From: Phycisphaerae bacterium
GTDB lineage: Bacteria; Planctomycetota; Phycisphaerae; UBA1845; CAIVHJ01
Assembly: GCA_022072405.1 (NCBI GenBank)
Contig: JAJVHX010000016.1
Span: 1 to 64,000, forward strand
Length of the DNA stretch: 64,000 nucleotides
Direction: 5' to 3'
A model generated the notes under the pieces. The model did not search any database and had not been told where the DNA came from. It saw only the letters and a program-made list of their open reading frames with translations. The position numbers and the translations under genes are program-made. Within the stretch, counting starts at the first letter, position 1. Each line of letters begins with the position of its first letter. Of the stretch, positions 8,948-18,837 are shown one piece after another.

Positions 8948-9318
8948 GCAACAAAAAATTTGTCATACTCTATGTTGAGGATGATCAGGACCTGATCGAC
9001 GCGATGAAATTGGTTCTGGAAAAAAACGGTTATGAACTGCGATCCGCCCGCACCGGCGAAGAAGGTTTGCGCTGTTATAAATCTGCACAGCCCGATCTGG
9101 TGATAGTTGATCTGATGATGGAAGAGGTTGATGCCGGTGCCCACCTGGTTAAAGAACTGCGGGCCCTGGGCAACAAATTGCCGGTCTACATGCTCAGTTC
9201 AATGAGTGACAACCTGAGCATGACCACCGATTATAATGAACTGGGGCTGGCCGGTGTGTTTCAGAAACCGATCAATTACGACCAGCTGCTCAAAGTCTTG
9301 AAGAGCAAGCTGGGCTGA
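8944..9318 (+). CDS. Single-domain CheY-like response regulator
   Basis: A 124-residue receiver domain with no output domain. The acidic pocket is YVEDD (about residues 10-14), the phosphoacceptor is D56 in VIVDLMM, the switch residue is in YMLSSM, and the conserved lysine is in FQKPI. Its start overlaps the hoxW stop (ATGA), so it is co-translated with the hydrogenase genes. Signalling must be through a partner protein. The histidine kinase at 11.3 kb is the nearest candidate, but this pairing is inference. Confidence 0.85.
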   Translation: MSNKKFVILYVEDDQDLIDAMKLVLEKNGYELRSARTGEEGLRCYKSAQPDLVIVDLMMEEVDAGAHLVKELRALGNKLPVYMLSSMSDNLSMTTDYNELGLAGVFQKPINYDQLLKVLKSKLG

Positions 9319-9338
9319 GCGGCCGTTGACAGTCACTC

Positions 9339-10912
9339 AACCCTGCACTTCATGCCGATCGAAGTTGGGTGGCGGAAATCGTGACCAGCTTCAACATACT
9401 TCGAGCATGCCGACCGCTGCCATAGTAATCCTGCAGTTGTCCGCGATCAACAAACCCCAGTTTGGTATAGAGGCTGATGGCTGGCAGATTATCTTCGCGC
9501 ACCTGCAGATAAATACGCCGGGTGCCCTGATTGATCATTTGTTCCAGAGTATATTCAACCAGCAATTGCCCGACATGCTGGCCTCGAGCTGCCGGGTGCA
9601 CCGCTACGGCATAAAGCCGCCCGCTTAATCCGGTCTTGTGGCGGCGGAGCAGGCCCACAGACCAGGCCCGAATGTTTGTCCCGTGGCTGGCCACCCAAAC
9701 CTGAGCGCGTGGATTACGAATCAGATTCCGTATCTGCCGGCGGTGAAAACTCTCCGTGGGAGTTGAAAAACACAACTGCTCCAACTGCTGAAGCGCCGGG
9801 AGATCGGCTATCGTCGCACGCCGTAACTGTATATCGGGGGAGGCATGGATCAAGGGGGTCTCTGCCACAGCATGGCAATGGTCTTGTCGCCCAGTGGCGG
9901 GAGCTGATTTCATGCTGGTCGCCACCTGGGTCGGTATATATTGTCGGAGCAGTGAGTACTTGTTGAGCACACGGACCGGACGGTAGCTCTGCTTGGTAAA
10001 GCGCAAGCTGGGCAAGCCCCAGTCGTCACCGACATTGCATTCCGGATAATTGCTCCAATACTGCCTGCAGAACTCCGAGAAAATAAGCTGCGCACTGCCT
10101 GGAAAATCAGGGTGAGTTTTTTCGATCAATATTGATGCCTGTGCAGGCGACAAGGCTTCACCCAGAGTAAAACCGACCAGAAGCTCATCAATCCAGAGCA
10201 GCATGCCCTGCAAGCCCAGTGGTTTGGCATTGGCCAATGCTTCCTGGCAGGCCAGATATTCGCGCTTTCGCAAAACAGCCGAGCGCACCTGCTGATCATT
10301 GTGTTCTTCAGTATGAACATCGTCTCCATGCTGTTTCCAGGTTTCCAGCAGTTGCCGGCAGGCTGCCTGGTGTTCCGGCTGATAGGGCTCGAAACGGGCC
10401 TGGGGATAGCGGCGTCGGAAGCGGTCGCGATCATGCCGCTTGGATTTGTAAGCACCGCCTGCCAGGTCAATCATTCTGGCCATATTGTAGATATAGTCGC
10501 CGCTCATTGGATTGGTGGTCAGAGGTAGTCTGGAGTGGGAACTGAATCGTTCCAGCATCTCATCGGAAACGTATTCAATGCGCGAATGACTGCGATCGGC
10601 GAAATAATCGTTGTACCGATCCATGATCGCGAAGCAATCTCCCAGACAATCGGACAGCTGACTTTGAGCAGATTCGCCTTCGGCTATCGGTGGCAACAAC
10701 ATGGTCAGGTCGCCCGTGCTGTTGGCGAAGATGCACAGATGCTGGTGTATCGACGCCCAATGCAGGGCTAAGCTTCTTCCCCAGACAAAAGCGCTGGCGA
10801 AGGAATAGTCGGATATGGGCTGTCGCAGGGAATGAAATGTCGCTCGGAAATACTCCTGGTCCTCAAGCGTAATGGGCTTGAGGCCCAGCAGGAGATCGTC
10901 TGGTTGGTCCAT
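9339..10912 (-). CDS. DUF2156 domain fused to GNAT acetyltransferase
   Basis: Two-domain cytoplasmic protein of about 520 residues. The N-terminal part (about 10-320) resembles DUF2156, the LPG-synthase C-terminal fold that itself derives from tandem GNAT units (LRQPISDYSFASAFVWG, then GLQGMLLWIDELLVGFTLGE). The C-terminal part (about 365-515) is a RimI-like GNAT with an acetyl-CoA-binding loop in AARGQHVGQLLVE. The substrate is unknown. No transmembrane flippase domain is present, so it is not a full MprF. I chose the ATG giving MDQPDDLLLGL; a longer start at 10963 is possible. It converges on the hydrogenase operon. Confidence 0.7.
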
Positions 10913-10963
10913 ATACTGGCGTTGCCAGCCTCCCGAATGGGAACGGCTCCGATGGGCAAGCAT

Positions 10964-11290
10964 CCTACATTACCCAATCCAAGCCCGCGTGGTGATGAGA
11001 GAAATATACCTTCGCATCATGGAAAAACCAGAAAATTCCACTTGGCAGATTATAAATTTTCCTGCTCCTGGGTCATCGCTCGTTGGATATAAAAAATTTG
11101 TAATCTTATGGCAAGGAATTCAGCCTTCAGGCGACTGGTGACCCATCTACTTTCTAATTATAATAAATGAGAGCATATGTCTTATCTTTAATATTTACAT
11201 AGTGTTATGTTAAACGTAGCTCGCTGATAAATGCTGAAAATCTGATCCTGAAGCCAGAGGATTCGCCCTCTTATTTTCCAGAGCAGACGA
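10964..11290. other. Divergent intergenic region
   Basis: AT-rich DNA between two divergently transcribed genes. It probably contains the promoters of both. I see no strong sigma-70 pair, no repeat and no small gene. Confidence 0.5.
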
Positions 11291-12820
11291 GTGTTCTCCA
11301 GTAATGACTGGAAAGCAATGGTTCTTGACCCCTCAAATCCGCTCCGGCATCGTACTGCAGCTCTGATGTCCTTTCTGCAGCTGCACTGGTTCATCCGCCT
11401 GCGCTGGATCATTGTGTTAACCGGGTTATCGTTGTTGTCGTTAAAGTATCTTAGCCGCCCAGCTGATACCTCCATACGCCATACCAATATTCCTCCACTG
11501 CTGGTTATTCTGGCGGCAGTGATAGTTGTCAATCTGCTGTGGATGGTTTGGGCGCGTTACTGGGTTCACCAGACCGATTCCACAGAAATTCAGGAACCGC
11601 CGATCCTGCGTCACTATCTGCATTTTGCCAATGCACAAGTCGCGGCTGATTTATTACTGCTCACGGTGACGATTCGCTTTACCGGAGGCGTGGAGAGTCC
11701 GCTGACCATTTTTTACTTGTTCCATATGGTCATTGGTTCACTGTTGTTGCCGGCTCGTCATATCGTCTTACAGGCTTGCTGGCTGGTAGCGCTTTTTGCA
11801 CTGATGGCATTGGGTGAAATGCGCGGGTCGTTGACGCCTCATTATCACCTTTTGGAAGTGGCTGCTGCGGATCAGTGGTTTTACAATTGGCGATATGTTG
11901 CTGCCGCCATATTTACGGTCGCAGCAGCGGCATTTGGTATTCTCTATTTCACCTTACATATCGCCCAGCGGCTGGACCTGCAGGAAAACCGGTTGCGACA
12001 GATTAATCAGGAGCTGCGACAGTCTGAAGAAGCCATCCGTGAATTACAGAGGCGTCGTTCGCGTTTTATGCAGGTGGCTGCCCACCAGTTGAAAAGCCCG
12101 CTGACAGTCATTGAAACGCTCGCTACCCTGATTCGCGATCAACTGGTTACGGGTCTGGAAGCACAAGATACCAGCCGTAAAATCATCCGCCGCTGCCGGG
12201 AAGGCGTCCAGCAGGTCAGCGAACTGCTCACACTGGCCCGGGTGCAGGAAGCCGATCCCCGGAGGGCACTTAGTGAACCGGCTCCACTCCTCGATGTCTT
12301 GCGCCACGTCGTGGAACGTCATCTGCCGACTGCCCAGCAGAAACAACTGCAGATTCAATGTGACTTACCGGAAATGGATGAAGTTTTCGTATCCACGCAT
12401 CGCACCGACCTGGCTGATTGCCTAGGTAATCTGCTCGACAATGCCATCAAGTATTCCATGGGTCCGGGAGTCATACAGATAGGCATCGCTGATCATCCTC
12501 CAGTCACCGATCTGCCGCTGCTGAAAAGCATGCCCTCTATGAATTACTCACCAGAATCAGCCAGTGTATGGCTGTCGATACAGGATCCGGGAATCGGTAT
12601 TTCACCGCGTGATACCCGATCTTTGTTTGAAGTGTTTCATCGTGGCGAGCGGGCCCTGGCCGAGGGGATTACCGGTACGGGTCTGGGCCTGTCTATTGTC
12701 CGCGAAGTGGTCGATCATTGTGGTGGCCTCATACAGGTCTATTCAGAAATTGGCCGAGGTAGCCTGTTCTCCATAGCGCTGCAGCGCTATACTTCTTCTG
12801 CAAATGATCCACATACTTAG
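11291..12820 (+). CDS. Membrane sensor histidine kinase
   Basis: About 509 residues. Residues 30-220 hold about six hydrophobic membrane segments. A short coiled coil (about 230-255) precedes the HisKA box AAHQLKSPLTV with the phosphoacceptor H265. The HATPase domain has the N box in NLLDNAIKYS, a G1 box DPGIGI and a G2 box GTGLGLSIV. The membrane input domain carries no recognised ligand motif. No response regulator lies immediately beside it; the receiver at 8.9 kb is the nearest. The GTG start is uncertain; the ATG at 11318 is also possible and is preceded by GGAAAG. Confidence 0.85.
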   Translation: MFSSNDWKAMVLDPSNPLRHRTAALMSFLQLHWFIRLRWIIVLTGLSLLSLKYLSRPADTSIRHTNIPPLLVILAAVIVVNLLWMVWARYWVHQTDSTEIQEPPILRHYLHFANAQVAADLLLLTVTIRFTGGVESPLTIFYLFHMVIGSLLLPARHIVLQACWLVALFALMALGEMRGSLTPHYHLLEVAAADQWFYNWRYVAAAIFTVAAAAFGILYFTLHIAQRLDLQENRLRQINQELRQSEEAIRELQRRRSRFMQVAAHQLKSPLTVIETLATLIRDQLVTGLEAQDTSRKIIRRCREGVQQVSELLTLARVQEADPRRALSEPAPLLDVLRHVVERHLPTAQQKQLQIQCDLPEMDEVFVSTHRTDLADCLGNLLDNAIKYSMGPGVIQIGIADHPPVTDLPLLKSMPSMNYSPESASVWLSIQDPGIGISPRDTRSLFEVFHRGERALAEGITGTGLGLSIVREVVDHCGGLIQVYSEIGRGSLFSIALQRYTSSANDPHT

Positions 12821-12855
12821 AAAGCCTGATGACTATAAATTCCCGGGAGTGCATT

Positions 12856-13506
12856 ATGTCCGAGAGTAATGTCCTGCTGACCGCACAACACCTCGACTAC
12901 ATTGCCAGCCACACCCGTGCCGAAGATTCCTTCCTGCAGGAACTCAAAGCTGCCGCGCGGGCTTCCGGAATTCCCGCAATCTGGATCTCACCCGAACAGG
13001 CTGGTTTCATTCAGATCCTGCTCAAACTATGTCGAGCCCGCACCGTGATTGAAGTGGGCACGTTGGCCGGTTATTCCGCCATCAATCTGGCCCGCGCGTT
13101 GCCCGCCGACGGTTGTGTTCATACCATAGAAATCAATCCCGCTCATGCCGATTTCGCCGCATCCTGGATCAGACGCAGTGACGTCGCCGGTCGGATAAAA
13201 GTATATCGCGGATCTGGACGTGACCTTCTGCCGGCACTCCCCATTCGCGATGTAGACGCGCTCTTTCTCGATGCCGATAAAGCCAGTTACCCCTTCTATC
13301 TTCGTGAAGGTATGCGGCTGCTGCGAACCGGCGGATTAATTCTGGCGGATAATGCCTTCGCCTTTGGTGAACTGTTTGCGACTCAGCCTCAGGATCGGGA
13401 AACGACTGCAATGCGCCAGTTCAATGAGCTGATCGCGACACAAACCGGTCTTCAGGCCATTATCGTACCCTTCGGTGATGGCTGCTGGGTGGCGGTGAAG
13501 GAATAA
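12856..13506 (+). CDS. SAM-dependent O-methyltransferase (caffeoyl-CoA OMT family)
   Basis: Class I methyltransferase of the Methyltransf_3 family, about 216 residues. The SAM-binding motif is VIEVGTLAGYSAINLA, followed by acidic strand ends in HTIEIN and the metal/substrate region DALFLDADKASY. GGLILADNAFAFGE corresponds to the conserved divalent-metal segment. I chose the ATG at 12856, which has GGGAG six bases upstream; a start at 12829 is in frame. It follows the kinase closely on the same strand. The natural substrate cannot be told from sequence. Confidence 0.85.
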   Translation: MSESNVLLTAQHLDYIASHTRAEDSFLQELKAAARASGIPAIWISPEQAGFIQILLKLCRARTVIEVGTLAGYSAINLARALPADGCVHTIEINPAHADFAASWIRRSDVAGRIKVYRGSGRDLLPALPIRDVDALFLDADKASYPFYLREGMRLLRTGGLILADNAFAFGELFATQPQDRETTAMRQFNELIATQTGLQAIIVPFGDGCWVAVKE

Positions 13507-13515
13507 GCGGGATAT

Positions 13516-14550
13516 CTACCATGACGGGGCGCAGATATCCTGCTGTTTCTGTCCCAGTTGTTTTAATCGATCCGTCGCATCAAGCATCAACTGGGCCAGT
13601 TGTGAATCCGCGGGAATAAAGCTTTCGAAGAAGGAGGCAATCGCCTTGAAGGCCACCGCCGCACGCGACAGGATGACCTCAAAGTCTTCACCGCGCACCA
13701 GCTTCAGATTTTCAAGCTCATCCAGTATTTGCATGACCCATGAGCCATCCAGGAAATCAGGCATGAGACCGGCTGCATAAGACAGTTGAATCAATTCTGC
13801 CGGCATCTTGCCATCTGCACCCAGTGTGGGGCGCTGATGGTGCAGGTGTATGGCTTGGCATAATTCCTCCGGAAGTTTCCAGGACTTTGCAGCCTCACCG
13901 CCGAGACGTGCATGATCGATGCCCAGCAGCTCCTGTTCTATGGCAACCAGCGTAGATTGGGTATCGGCTTTTTTCCGTGCGAGAACCTGCTGATACTCTG
14001 CTTCGCGCTGACCACTGAGCACCACCACGCCGATATTCTGCAGTAACCCCACCAGGAACGCTTCTTCGACCTGTGGTGATTTTCGATGTCGAGCGATTTC
14101 CCGCGCCAGTACCGCCATCATCAATGATTGCTCCCAGAAGGCTTCGAAGTCAAAATGGCTGCTGGCATGTTCTTTGATCACATTGGCGAGTTTATAGCCC
14201 AGGCCAATGCTGCGTACTTCATTCAAGCCGATAACCGTCAAGGCCCGCGTGATCGAATTGACCTTACTGCTTTGTCCATAGAGCGCCGAGTTGGCCACAC
14301 GCAGAATTCGAACCGCCAATCCCGGGTCCGTCTGTATGACCTGACTGAGTTGCTTATAACTGACATTGTTATCGCGGCACATCTCCAGTAACAGCAGGGT
14401 CGACGCCGGCAATACCGGAAAGCGATAGTCCTGGCCTCCCAGCGAGCGCACCAGCTCGCGGCTGCGCTGCCGATTTTCTTTCTGGGCCAGCTCGCGCGCT
14501 GCTTCGCGCTCGTAAGCGAGCATTTCAGGAGATTTATGCAGGGAATGCAT
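13516..14550 (-). CDS. HDOD domain protein
   Basis: About 344 residues. An HDOD domain (about 45-245) has the characteristic segments FPVLPASTLLLLEM, IQTDPGLAVRILRVANSA and SITRALTVIGLNEVRSIGLG. HDOD is a degenerate HD hydrolase fold used in signalling and motility output in many bacteria; the metal-binding HD pair is not evident. The start is placed at the ATG preceded by GGAG nine bases upstream. Its stop is ten bases from the convergent methyltransferase. No effector domain is fused, so its partner is unknown. Confidence 0.85.
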   Translation of the reverse strand: MHSLHKSPEMLAYEREAARELAQKENRQRSRELVRSLGGQDYRFPVLPASTLLLLEMCRDNNVSYKQLSQVIQTDPGLAVRILRVANSALYGQSSKVNSITRALTVIGLNEVRSIGLGYKLANVIKEHASSHFDFEAFWEQSLMMAVLAREIARHRKSPQVEEAFLVGLLQNIGVVVLSGQREAEYQQVLARKKADTQSTLVAIEQELLGIDHARLGGEAAKSWKLPEELCQAIHLHHQRPTLGADGKMPAELIQLSYAAGLMPDFLDGSWVMQILDELENLKLVRGEDFEVILSRAAVAFKAIASFFESFIPADSQLAQLMLDATDRLKQLGQKQQDICAPSW

Positions 14551-14771
14551 GTTCCCGGACTCCAGTTTAACGACAATACGTTTATATGAGCAATGAATAC
14601 GCTCGATGGGTCTACACAAAATATACAAAATCTTTGCTCGGTCGGTAGACTAATTTTTCAAGGTAATAAATGTCGATATCATCATCTGGATTTATATTGT
14701 TTCAATATTCGAGGACGTTGCCTTGTAGCAACAACATTTTTCGCAGTCATACTTGAGAATGAGGCGCACCC

Positions 14772-15272
14772 ATGTCCCGTTTTCCGGAGGGAGTTAAATC
14801 CATATCCCAAGATGATCAATACATGCGCATGGCCTTACGCGAAGCGGAGCTGGCTTATCAAGCCGACGAGATTCCCGTGGGGGCAGTAGTGGTATATCAG
14901 GACCGTATCATCGGTCGAGGCCACAATCAACGCGAATTACTACACGATCCGACGGCCCATGCGGAAATGTTAGCCCTGACCGCTGCTGCTGAATACCTGG
15001 TCAGTTGGCGGCTGGAGCAATGTACGCTTTATGTGACTTTGGAACCCTGTCCGATGTGTGCTGGAGCTCTGGTACAGGCCCGACTGAGCCGACTGGTGTT
15101 TGGGGCACTGGATCCGAAGGCGGGGGCCTGTGGTTCGCTATACAATTTGCACAATGATCCCCGGCTGAATCACCGCTTCGACGTTACTGCGGGGGTGTTG
15201 GCGGATGATTCTGCTCTATTACTGCGTACTTTTTTCCAGAATAAACGGCGGGGCGCTGATCCATCTGTTTAA
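14772..15272 (+). CDS. tadA: tRNA-specific adenosine deaminase TadA
   Basis: Zinc-dependent deaminase that converts A34 to inosine in tRNA-Arg(ACG). The 166-residue protein has the zinc/catalytic motif HAE at residues 63-65 and PCPMC with C93 and C96. IPVGAVVV and [16 protein letters not shown] are typical of bacterial TadA. The gene stands alone, transcribed divergently from the HDOD gene and converging on a small secreted-protein gene. Confidence 0.93.
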   Translation: MSRFPEGVKSISQDDQYMRMALREAELAYQADEIPVGAVVVYQDRIIGRGHNQRELLHDPTAHAEMLALTAAAEYLVSWRLEQCTLYVTLEPCPMCAGALVQARLSRLVFGALDPKAGACGSLYNLHNDPRLNHRFDVTAGVLADDSALLLRTFFQNKRRGADPSV

Positions 15273-15283
15273 AAATTTAACGT

Positions 15284-15314
15284 CAAAAAAAAACGGGCTG
15301 ATCGCTCAGCCCGT
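15284..15314 (-). terminator. Intrinsic terminator
   Basis: On the minus strand ACGGGCTGA and TCAGCCCGT form a perfect 9-bp stem with a four-base loop, followed by nine T. It lies 37 bases past the stop of the small secreted-protein gene and is oriented to end that transcript. The stem may also slow transcription from tadA. Confidence 0.88.
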
Positions 15315-15350
15315 TGACGTCGCATTAATACCTGTTGAACACACCGGATG

Positions 15351-15722
15351 CTACTCTGCTGGAGCAACATAGTCAGGGTTGGGATAATAAATCCTCTTTA
15401 TTTCCGATCCGCGCACCACGAGTACATACCAGCCCTCAGTAGCTTTGGCTTTCTCATTCTCGTCATTCATTGCCGGAGTCTTGGTTGCTATTGTGTCTGA
15501 ATTGGTCATTTTCTGATCACTAGCTACCGGCGCGCTGACCAGCATGGTTGGCGCGGCAGCAGGTATGATCATGGTATTGACTTCCGCTGGTGGAACAGCC
15601 ATTGATTGTGCTTCGTCACCAGCGTAGGCGTCACCGGGCGTGGAGGTAACACTCTTGGCAATGACTGCACCGGCGGTCACAGCGAGCGCCATGGCTATTA
15701 GTAACCATGTGTTTTTTTTCAT
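15351..15722 (-). CDS. Small exported protein of unknown function
   Basis: About 123 residues. The ATG at 15722 has an excellent GAGGAG site and starts a signal peptide, MKKNTWLLIAMALAVTAGA, with possible cleavage after an Ala-rich stretch. The middle is Ala/Pro/Thr-rich and likely unstructured. The C-terminal 30 residues (GWYVLVVRGSEIKRIYY) look folded. I recognise no family. It has its own terminator. Confidence 0.6.
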   Translation of the reverse strand: MKKNTWLLIAMALAVTAGAVIAKSVTSTPGDAYAGDEAQSMAVPPAEVNTMIIPAAAPTMLVSAPVASDQKMTNSDTIATKTPAMNDENEKAKATEGWYVLVVRGSEIKRIYYPNPDYVAPAE

Positions 15723-15931
15723 GAGTACTCCTCGATTGAGTAAGAGTTTCGCATAATAATGGATATGACGACCATCCAATTGATGATAAAATCGGATATT
15801 GAGGGGGTTTGTCCGCAGCGAATTTTTGACACGGGGAGGTTAATGCAAGTCGTATCTTATTGTCATATAGGTAGATAATAGTGCTGGAGTCGCCGCCAGG
15901 AAAAAGAGACTTGCTGGTAGGTGCCCATTAT

Positions 15932-16792
15932 TCAGTCAGGATAATGATCCTTGCGGGCTACGACTACGACGCCGAGTTGCTCGGCCAGCGCCAGCAGCTT
16001 GTCGCGCTCGACGATGAGAGTTTTGTCGGCTTCCACGCATAACAATTTGGCACCATGACGATGCAGATTGGTGATCGTATCCGGGCCAATGGTCGGTACA
16101 TCGAAGCGCATGTCCTGATCCGGCTTGCTGACTTTGACATGGCACCAGCCACCGGAACGGCAAAGTTCACCGGCGCGAGCGATCATGCGATCCGTACCTT
16201 CAATTGCCTCCACGGCAATAATATCCTGATCTTTGACCGCCACCGATTGACCGATATCCAGTCGGCCCAGTTCCTTGGCAATTCGCCAACCGAATTCAAT
16301 ATCTTTTTCCTGAGCTGGTGTGGGGAGCCGGCGAGTGAGTACTCCCTCAGGAGCCATCGCTTCACTGACAAATCGTGTGCTGTTTTCGAGCACGATACCT
16401 TTTCTCGCCAGATTATCAGCAACGGCACGCAATAACGTATCGGTGCGCTTATCAGTCGTTTGGAAAAACCACAATTTGAAGGTGGTCCAATCGGGACAAT
16501 AATAGATTACCCGTCGCCAACCGGTCAATCCATACATGTCCGCTTTACGCACCGATCCCGCCATGATCGCAGTATTACAAAAACATCGCTGGAAAATTCG
16601 TATCCATTGACCGACGCGCACCACGCTGGACCAGTGAAATTCATCGACGATTCTCTGCAACTGGGGATCGGCGAATCCTCGTAATCCGACCGCCACAACC
16701 GTCCATCCGGCGCGTTTCGCTCCCTCAGCCACCATGAACGGAAATCGGCCGCCGCCACTGATCAACCCCAATCGCAAGCCTTGTTCTGTCAT
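15932..16792 (-). CDS. lpxI: UDP-2,3-diacylglucosamine pyrophosphatase LpxI
   Basis: Cleaves UDP-2,3-diacylglucosamine to lipid X in lipid A synthesis; it replaces LpxH in many non-enterobacteria. The roughly 286-residue protein starts with LGLISGGGRFPFMVAEGA and continues with FADPQL, AGSVRKADMYG and, near the C-terminus, CVEADKTLIVERDKLLALA, all typical of the LpxI (formerly DUF1009) family. It lies 37 bases after lpxD and is probably co-transcribed. A longer frame from 16855 would overlap lpxD and is rejected. Confidence 0.92.
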   Translation of the reverse strand: MTEQGLRLGLISGGGRFPFMVAEGAKRAGWTVVAVGLRGFADPQLQRIVDEFHWSSVVRVGQWIRIFQRCFCNTAIMAGSVRKADMYGLTGWRRVIYYCPDWTTFKLWFFQTTDKRTDTLLRAVADNLARKGIVLENSTRFVSEAMAPEGVLTRRLPTPAQEKDIEFGWRIAKELGRLDIGQSVAVKDQDIIAVEAIEGTDRMIARAGELCRSGGWCHVKVSKPDQDMRFDVPTIGPDTITNLHRHGAKLLCVEADKTLIVERDKLLALAEQLGVVVVARKDHYPD

Positions 16793-16829
16793 GTTATTTG
16801 TATTACTGCCCAGGGGCGGTGAATATCGC

Positions 16830-17927
16830 TCAGACTCCGTCTGACATTGCTTCACGAAAACTGGTCATCTGTGCCCGCAGCGCGTTGATTTCCGCTTCGA
16901 GTACCTTGATCTTTTGTTTCATTTCCGGCAGTTTGTGAGTCAGCATGAAGACGCGCTTGGCATCGTTACCCTTGATGGCTGGGGCTCCCAGAACAAATTC
17001 ATTCGCCGGGACATCATTGATCACGCCGGCCTTCGCACCGATGATGGCATGATCGCCGATGCTGATATGTCCGACCACACCTGCCTGGCCGCCCATTTGC
17101 ACATTCTTGCCCACCTGCACCGAACCCGCCAGTCCCACCTGGGCCACAAACATCGCATTCTCTCCCACCCGCGTGCCGTGACCGATGGCGATCAGATTGC
17201 TGAATTTCGATCCGCGACCGATTACCGTCGTTCCCAGTGTAGCCCGGTCGATAGTGCAGTTGGCACCGATCTCCACCTGATCTTCAATGATGACGCGCCC
17301 AACCTGCGGAATCTTGAACCATTGCTCCTGGACCGGGGCATAGCCCAGACCATCCTCACCGATCACCGTTCCGGCATGAATCGTCACTTCGTTGCCGATC
17401 TGGGAAAAATCATAGATGATCACATTCGGATAAAGCAGCACGCGCTGGCCGATCCGACATCCCGAAGCAATGTAACACCCCGGATAAATCACCGCGTCAT
17501 CGCCAATAACCACGTCGCTTTCGATGGTGACGCCCGGACCGATATTGGCGCGAGCGCCAAGTTGTGCGGTCATGCTGACAATGGCTTGCGGGTGTATGCC
17601 CCATTGCGGGTGCTGACGGTGGCCGTGGATGTAGACGATTGACGCCATCAGGGCGGCATAAGGATCTTTGGTTCGCACCAGTCTCATCGTGCGTGGTGCT
17701 TCATATTTTTTATTCACGATCACCGCGCCGGCTTTGGTTTCCGCCATCAGCCGTTCATAACGGGGATTGGCGAGAAAGCTGATTTCCGTCGGGCCTGCTG
17801 ACTCCAACGTGTTGACCGCGGTGATGGGTAGATCGTCCGTGCCTTCAATCTGGCAAGCCATACCCTGCTGCGCCAGATGTTCAGAGAGCTGCCGAAGGGT
17901 GACTGCATGGTTTACTGGTTGGTTCAT
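16830..17927 (-). CDS. lpxD: UDP-3-O-acylglucosamine N-acyltransferase LpxD
   Basis: Third step of lipid A synthesis, acyl-ACP-dependent N-acylation. About 365 residues. An N-terminal uridine-binding domain (about 1-100, with SFLANPRYERL) is followed by a left-handed beta-helix of hexapeptide repeats (about 105-330), including VTIHAGTVIGEDGLGYAP and the catalytic-histidine region AIGHGTRVGENA. A C-terminal coiled coil (about 335-355) follows. The ATG giving MNQPVNHAV has AGGA just upstream. It forms an operon with lpxI and shows that the organism makes lipid A. Confidence 0.94.
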   Translation of the reverse strand: MNQPVNHAVTLRQLSEHLAQQGMACQIEGTDDLPITAVNTLESAGPTEISFLANPRYERLMAETKAGAVIVNKKYEAPRTMRLVRTKDPYAALMASIVYIHGHRQHPQWGIHPQAIVSMTAQLGARANIGPGVTIESDVVIGDDAVIYPGCYIASGCRIGQRVLLYPNVIIYDFSQIGNEVTIHAGTVIGEDGLGYAPVQEQWFKIPQVGRVIIEDQVEIGANCTIDRATLGTTVIGRGSKFSNLIAIGHGTRVGENAMFVAQVGLAGSVQVGKNVQMGGQAGVVGHISIGDHAIIGAKAGVINDVPANEFVLGAPAIKGNDAKRVFMLTHKLPEMKQKIKVLEAEINALRAQMTSFREAMSDGV

Positions 17928-18110
17928 AATTCCTGTTTTGTCTGATGACCTGATCATCTATGCGTTATATAACGCCATGTGCCACAATTTGATGCTGACT
18001 GATTGCACGATGCCTGCACGAGAAGTACTGAATCATCGTTGTCACAAGGCAGTCCAATATTGTAAAGGATTGATGAACAGAGCGTCAAACAGATAGCACG
18101 AAGTGGTACT

Positions 18111-18188
18111 GGTATCGTTTTACCGAGCTGCGACCGTCAGGGAGCGGTTTTCATGACGTGGTAAATGTTATATGATGCAAACGATACC
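18111..18188 (+). repeat. Dispersed palindromic repeat, copy 2
   Basis: The core ACCGAGCTGCGACCGT followed by CAGGGAGCGGTTTT is enclosed by a perfect 10-bp inverted repeat, GGTATCGTTT at 18111-18120 and AAACGATACC at 18179-18188. It sits between the end of an unknown gene and the start of lpxD. Confidence 0.75.
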
Positions 18189-18234
18189 AGCACCCTCAAA
18201 CTGCATCTGGCATGGGCCTCTGTCGGTTAATCCC

Positions 18235-18837
18235 TTACCAGAATTTCCACCAGGGCCGTTGTGGGGTGGGTTGCTGCAGATGGTCAGACATTTTCGCCAG
18301 CGTCGGTAGTTTTGATCGCCAATGAAGAAGTTGCTGGCGGGTGAAGCGCTGTGGATGCTGACGAGCCAGCTCGCGACTGTTCTCATTAAAAAACGCAGTC
18401 GATGGCGGCAGATCATTATCTGCCTCGTAAAATTTCAGCGCCTCATCCAGGCAGAGCGCTGCTTCATAGCCGAGCTGACGGCTTTCCTGCCGGTTATTCG
18501 ATTGACTGGCTTTGGTGGTCAGCGTCTGAAACAGTGCGACCCACTGCGCGAGATCGATAATCTGCGATGGCTGGGGTGAGGCATTGATGACGGGAAGTTT
18601 CGTATTCTGCTCGACCGGCTGCTTGATTTCAAAGTGCTGCTGGCTGAATTGCTCACAGCGTCGGCAACGATAATGAAATAATATCTGCTGGGGGTGGTTG
18701 AGTACATGTTCCTGCTGCTGAGTAACCCGCAAACCTTGCTGGCAGTGGGGGCAGGGGTGGACCAGCACATAGAGCGAAGCTTCCGCTAGAGTGTTGGCCA
18801 CCAGAACAACATGTGATTGATGGGCTGGTCTATCCAC
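18235..18837 (-). CDS. Zinc-ribbon-like protein of unknown function
   Basis: About 200 residues with an N-terminal zinc-binding pair, CPHC about 30 residues before CRRC, then a Gln-rich linker and a helical C-terminus ending WWKFW. I recognise no named family. The likely start is the GTG at 18837, which overlaps the stop of the upstream lipoprotein gene by eight bases and suggests translational coupling; a longer frame begins at 18873. The two genes may act together. Confidence 0.6.
   Translation of the reverse strand: MDRPAHQSHVVLVANTLAEASLYVLVHPCPHCQQGLRVTQQQEHVLNHPQQILFHYRCRRCEQFSQQHFEIKQPVEQNTKLPVINASPQPSQIIDLAQWVALFQTLTTKASQSNNRQESRQLGYEAALCLDEALKFYEADNDLPPSTAFFNENSRELARQHPQRFTRQQLLHWRSKLPTLAKMSDHLQQPTPQRPWWKFW

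Noticed and set aside
16914..17642. 242-residue plus-strand open frame
   Set aside because: Antisense to the hexapeptide repeats of lpxD; the periodic codons keep it open.
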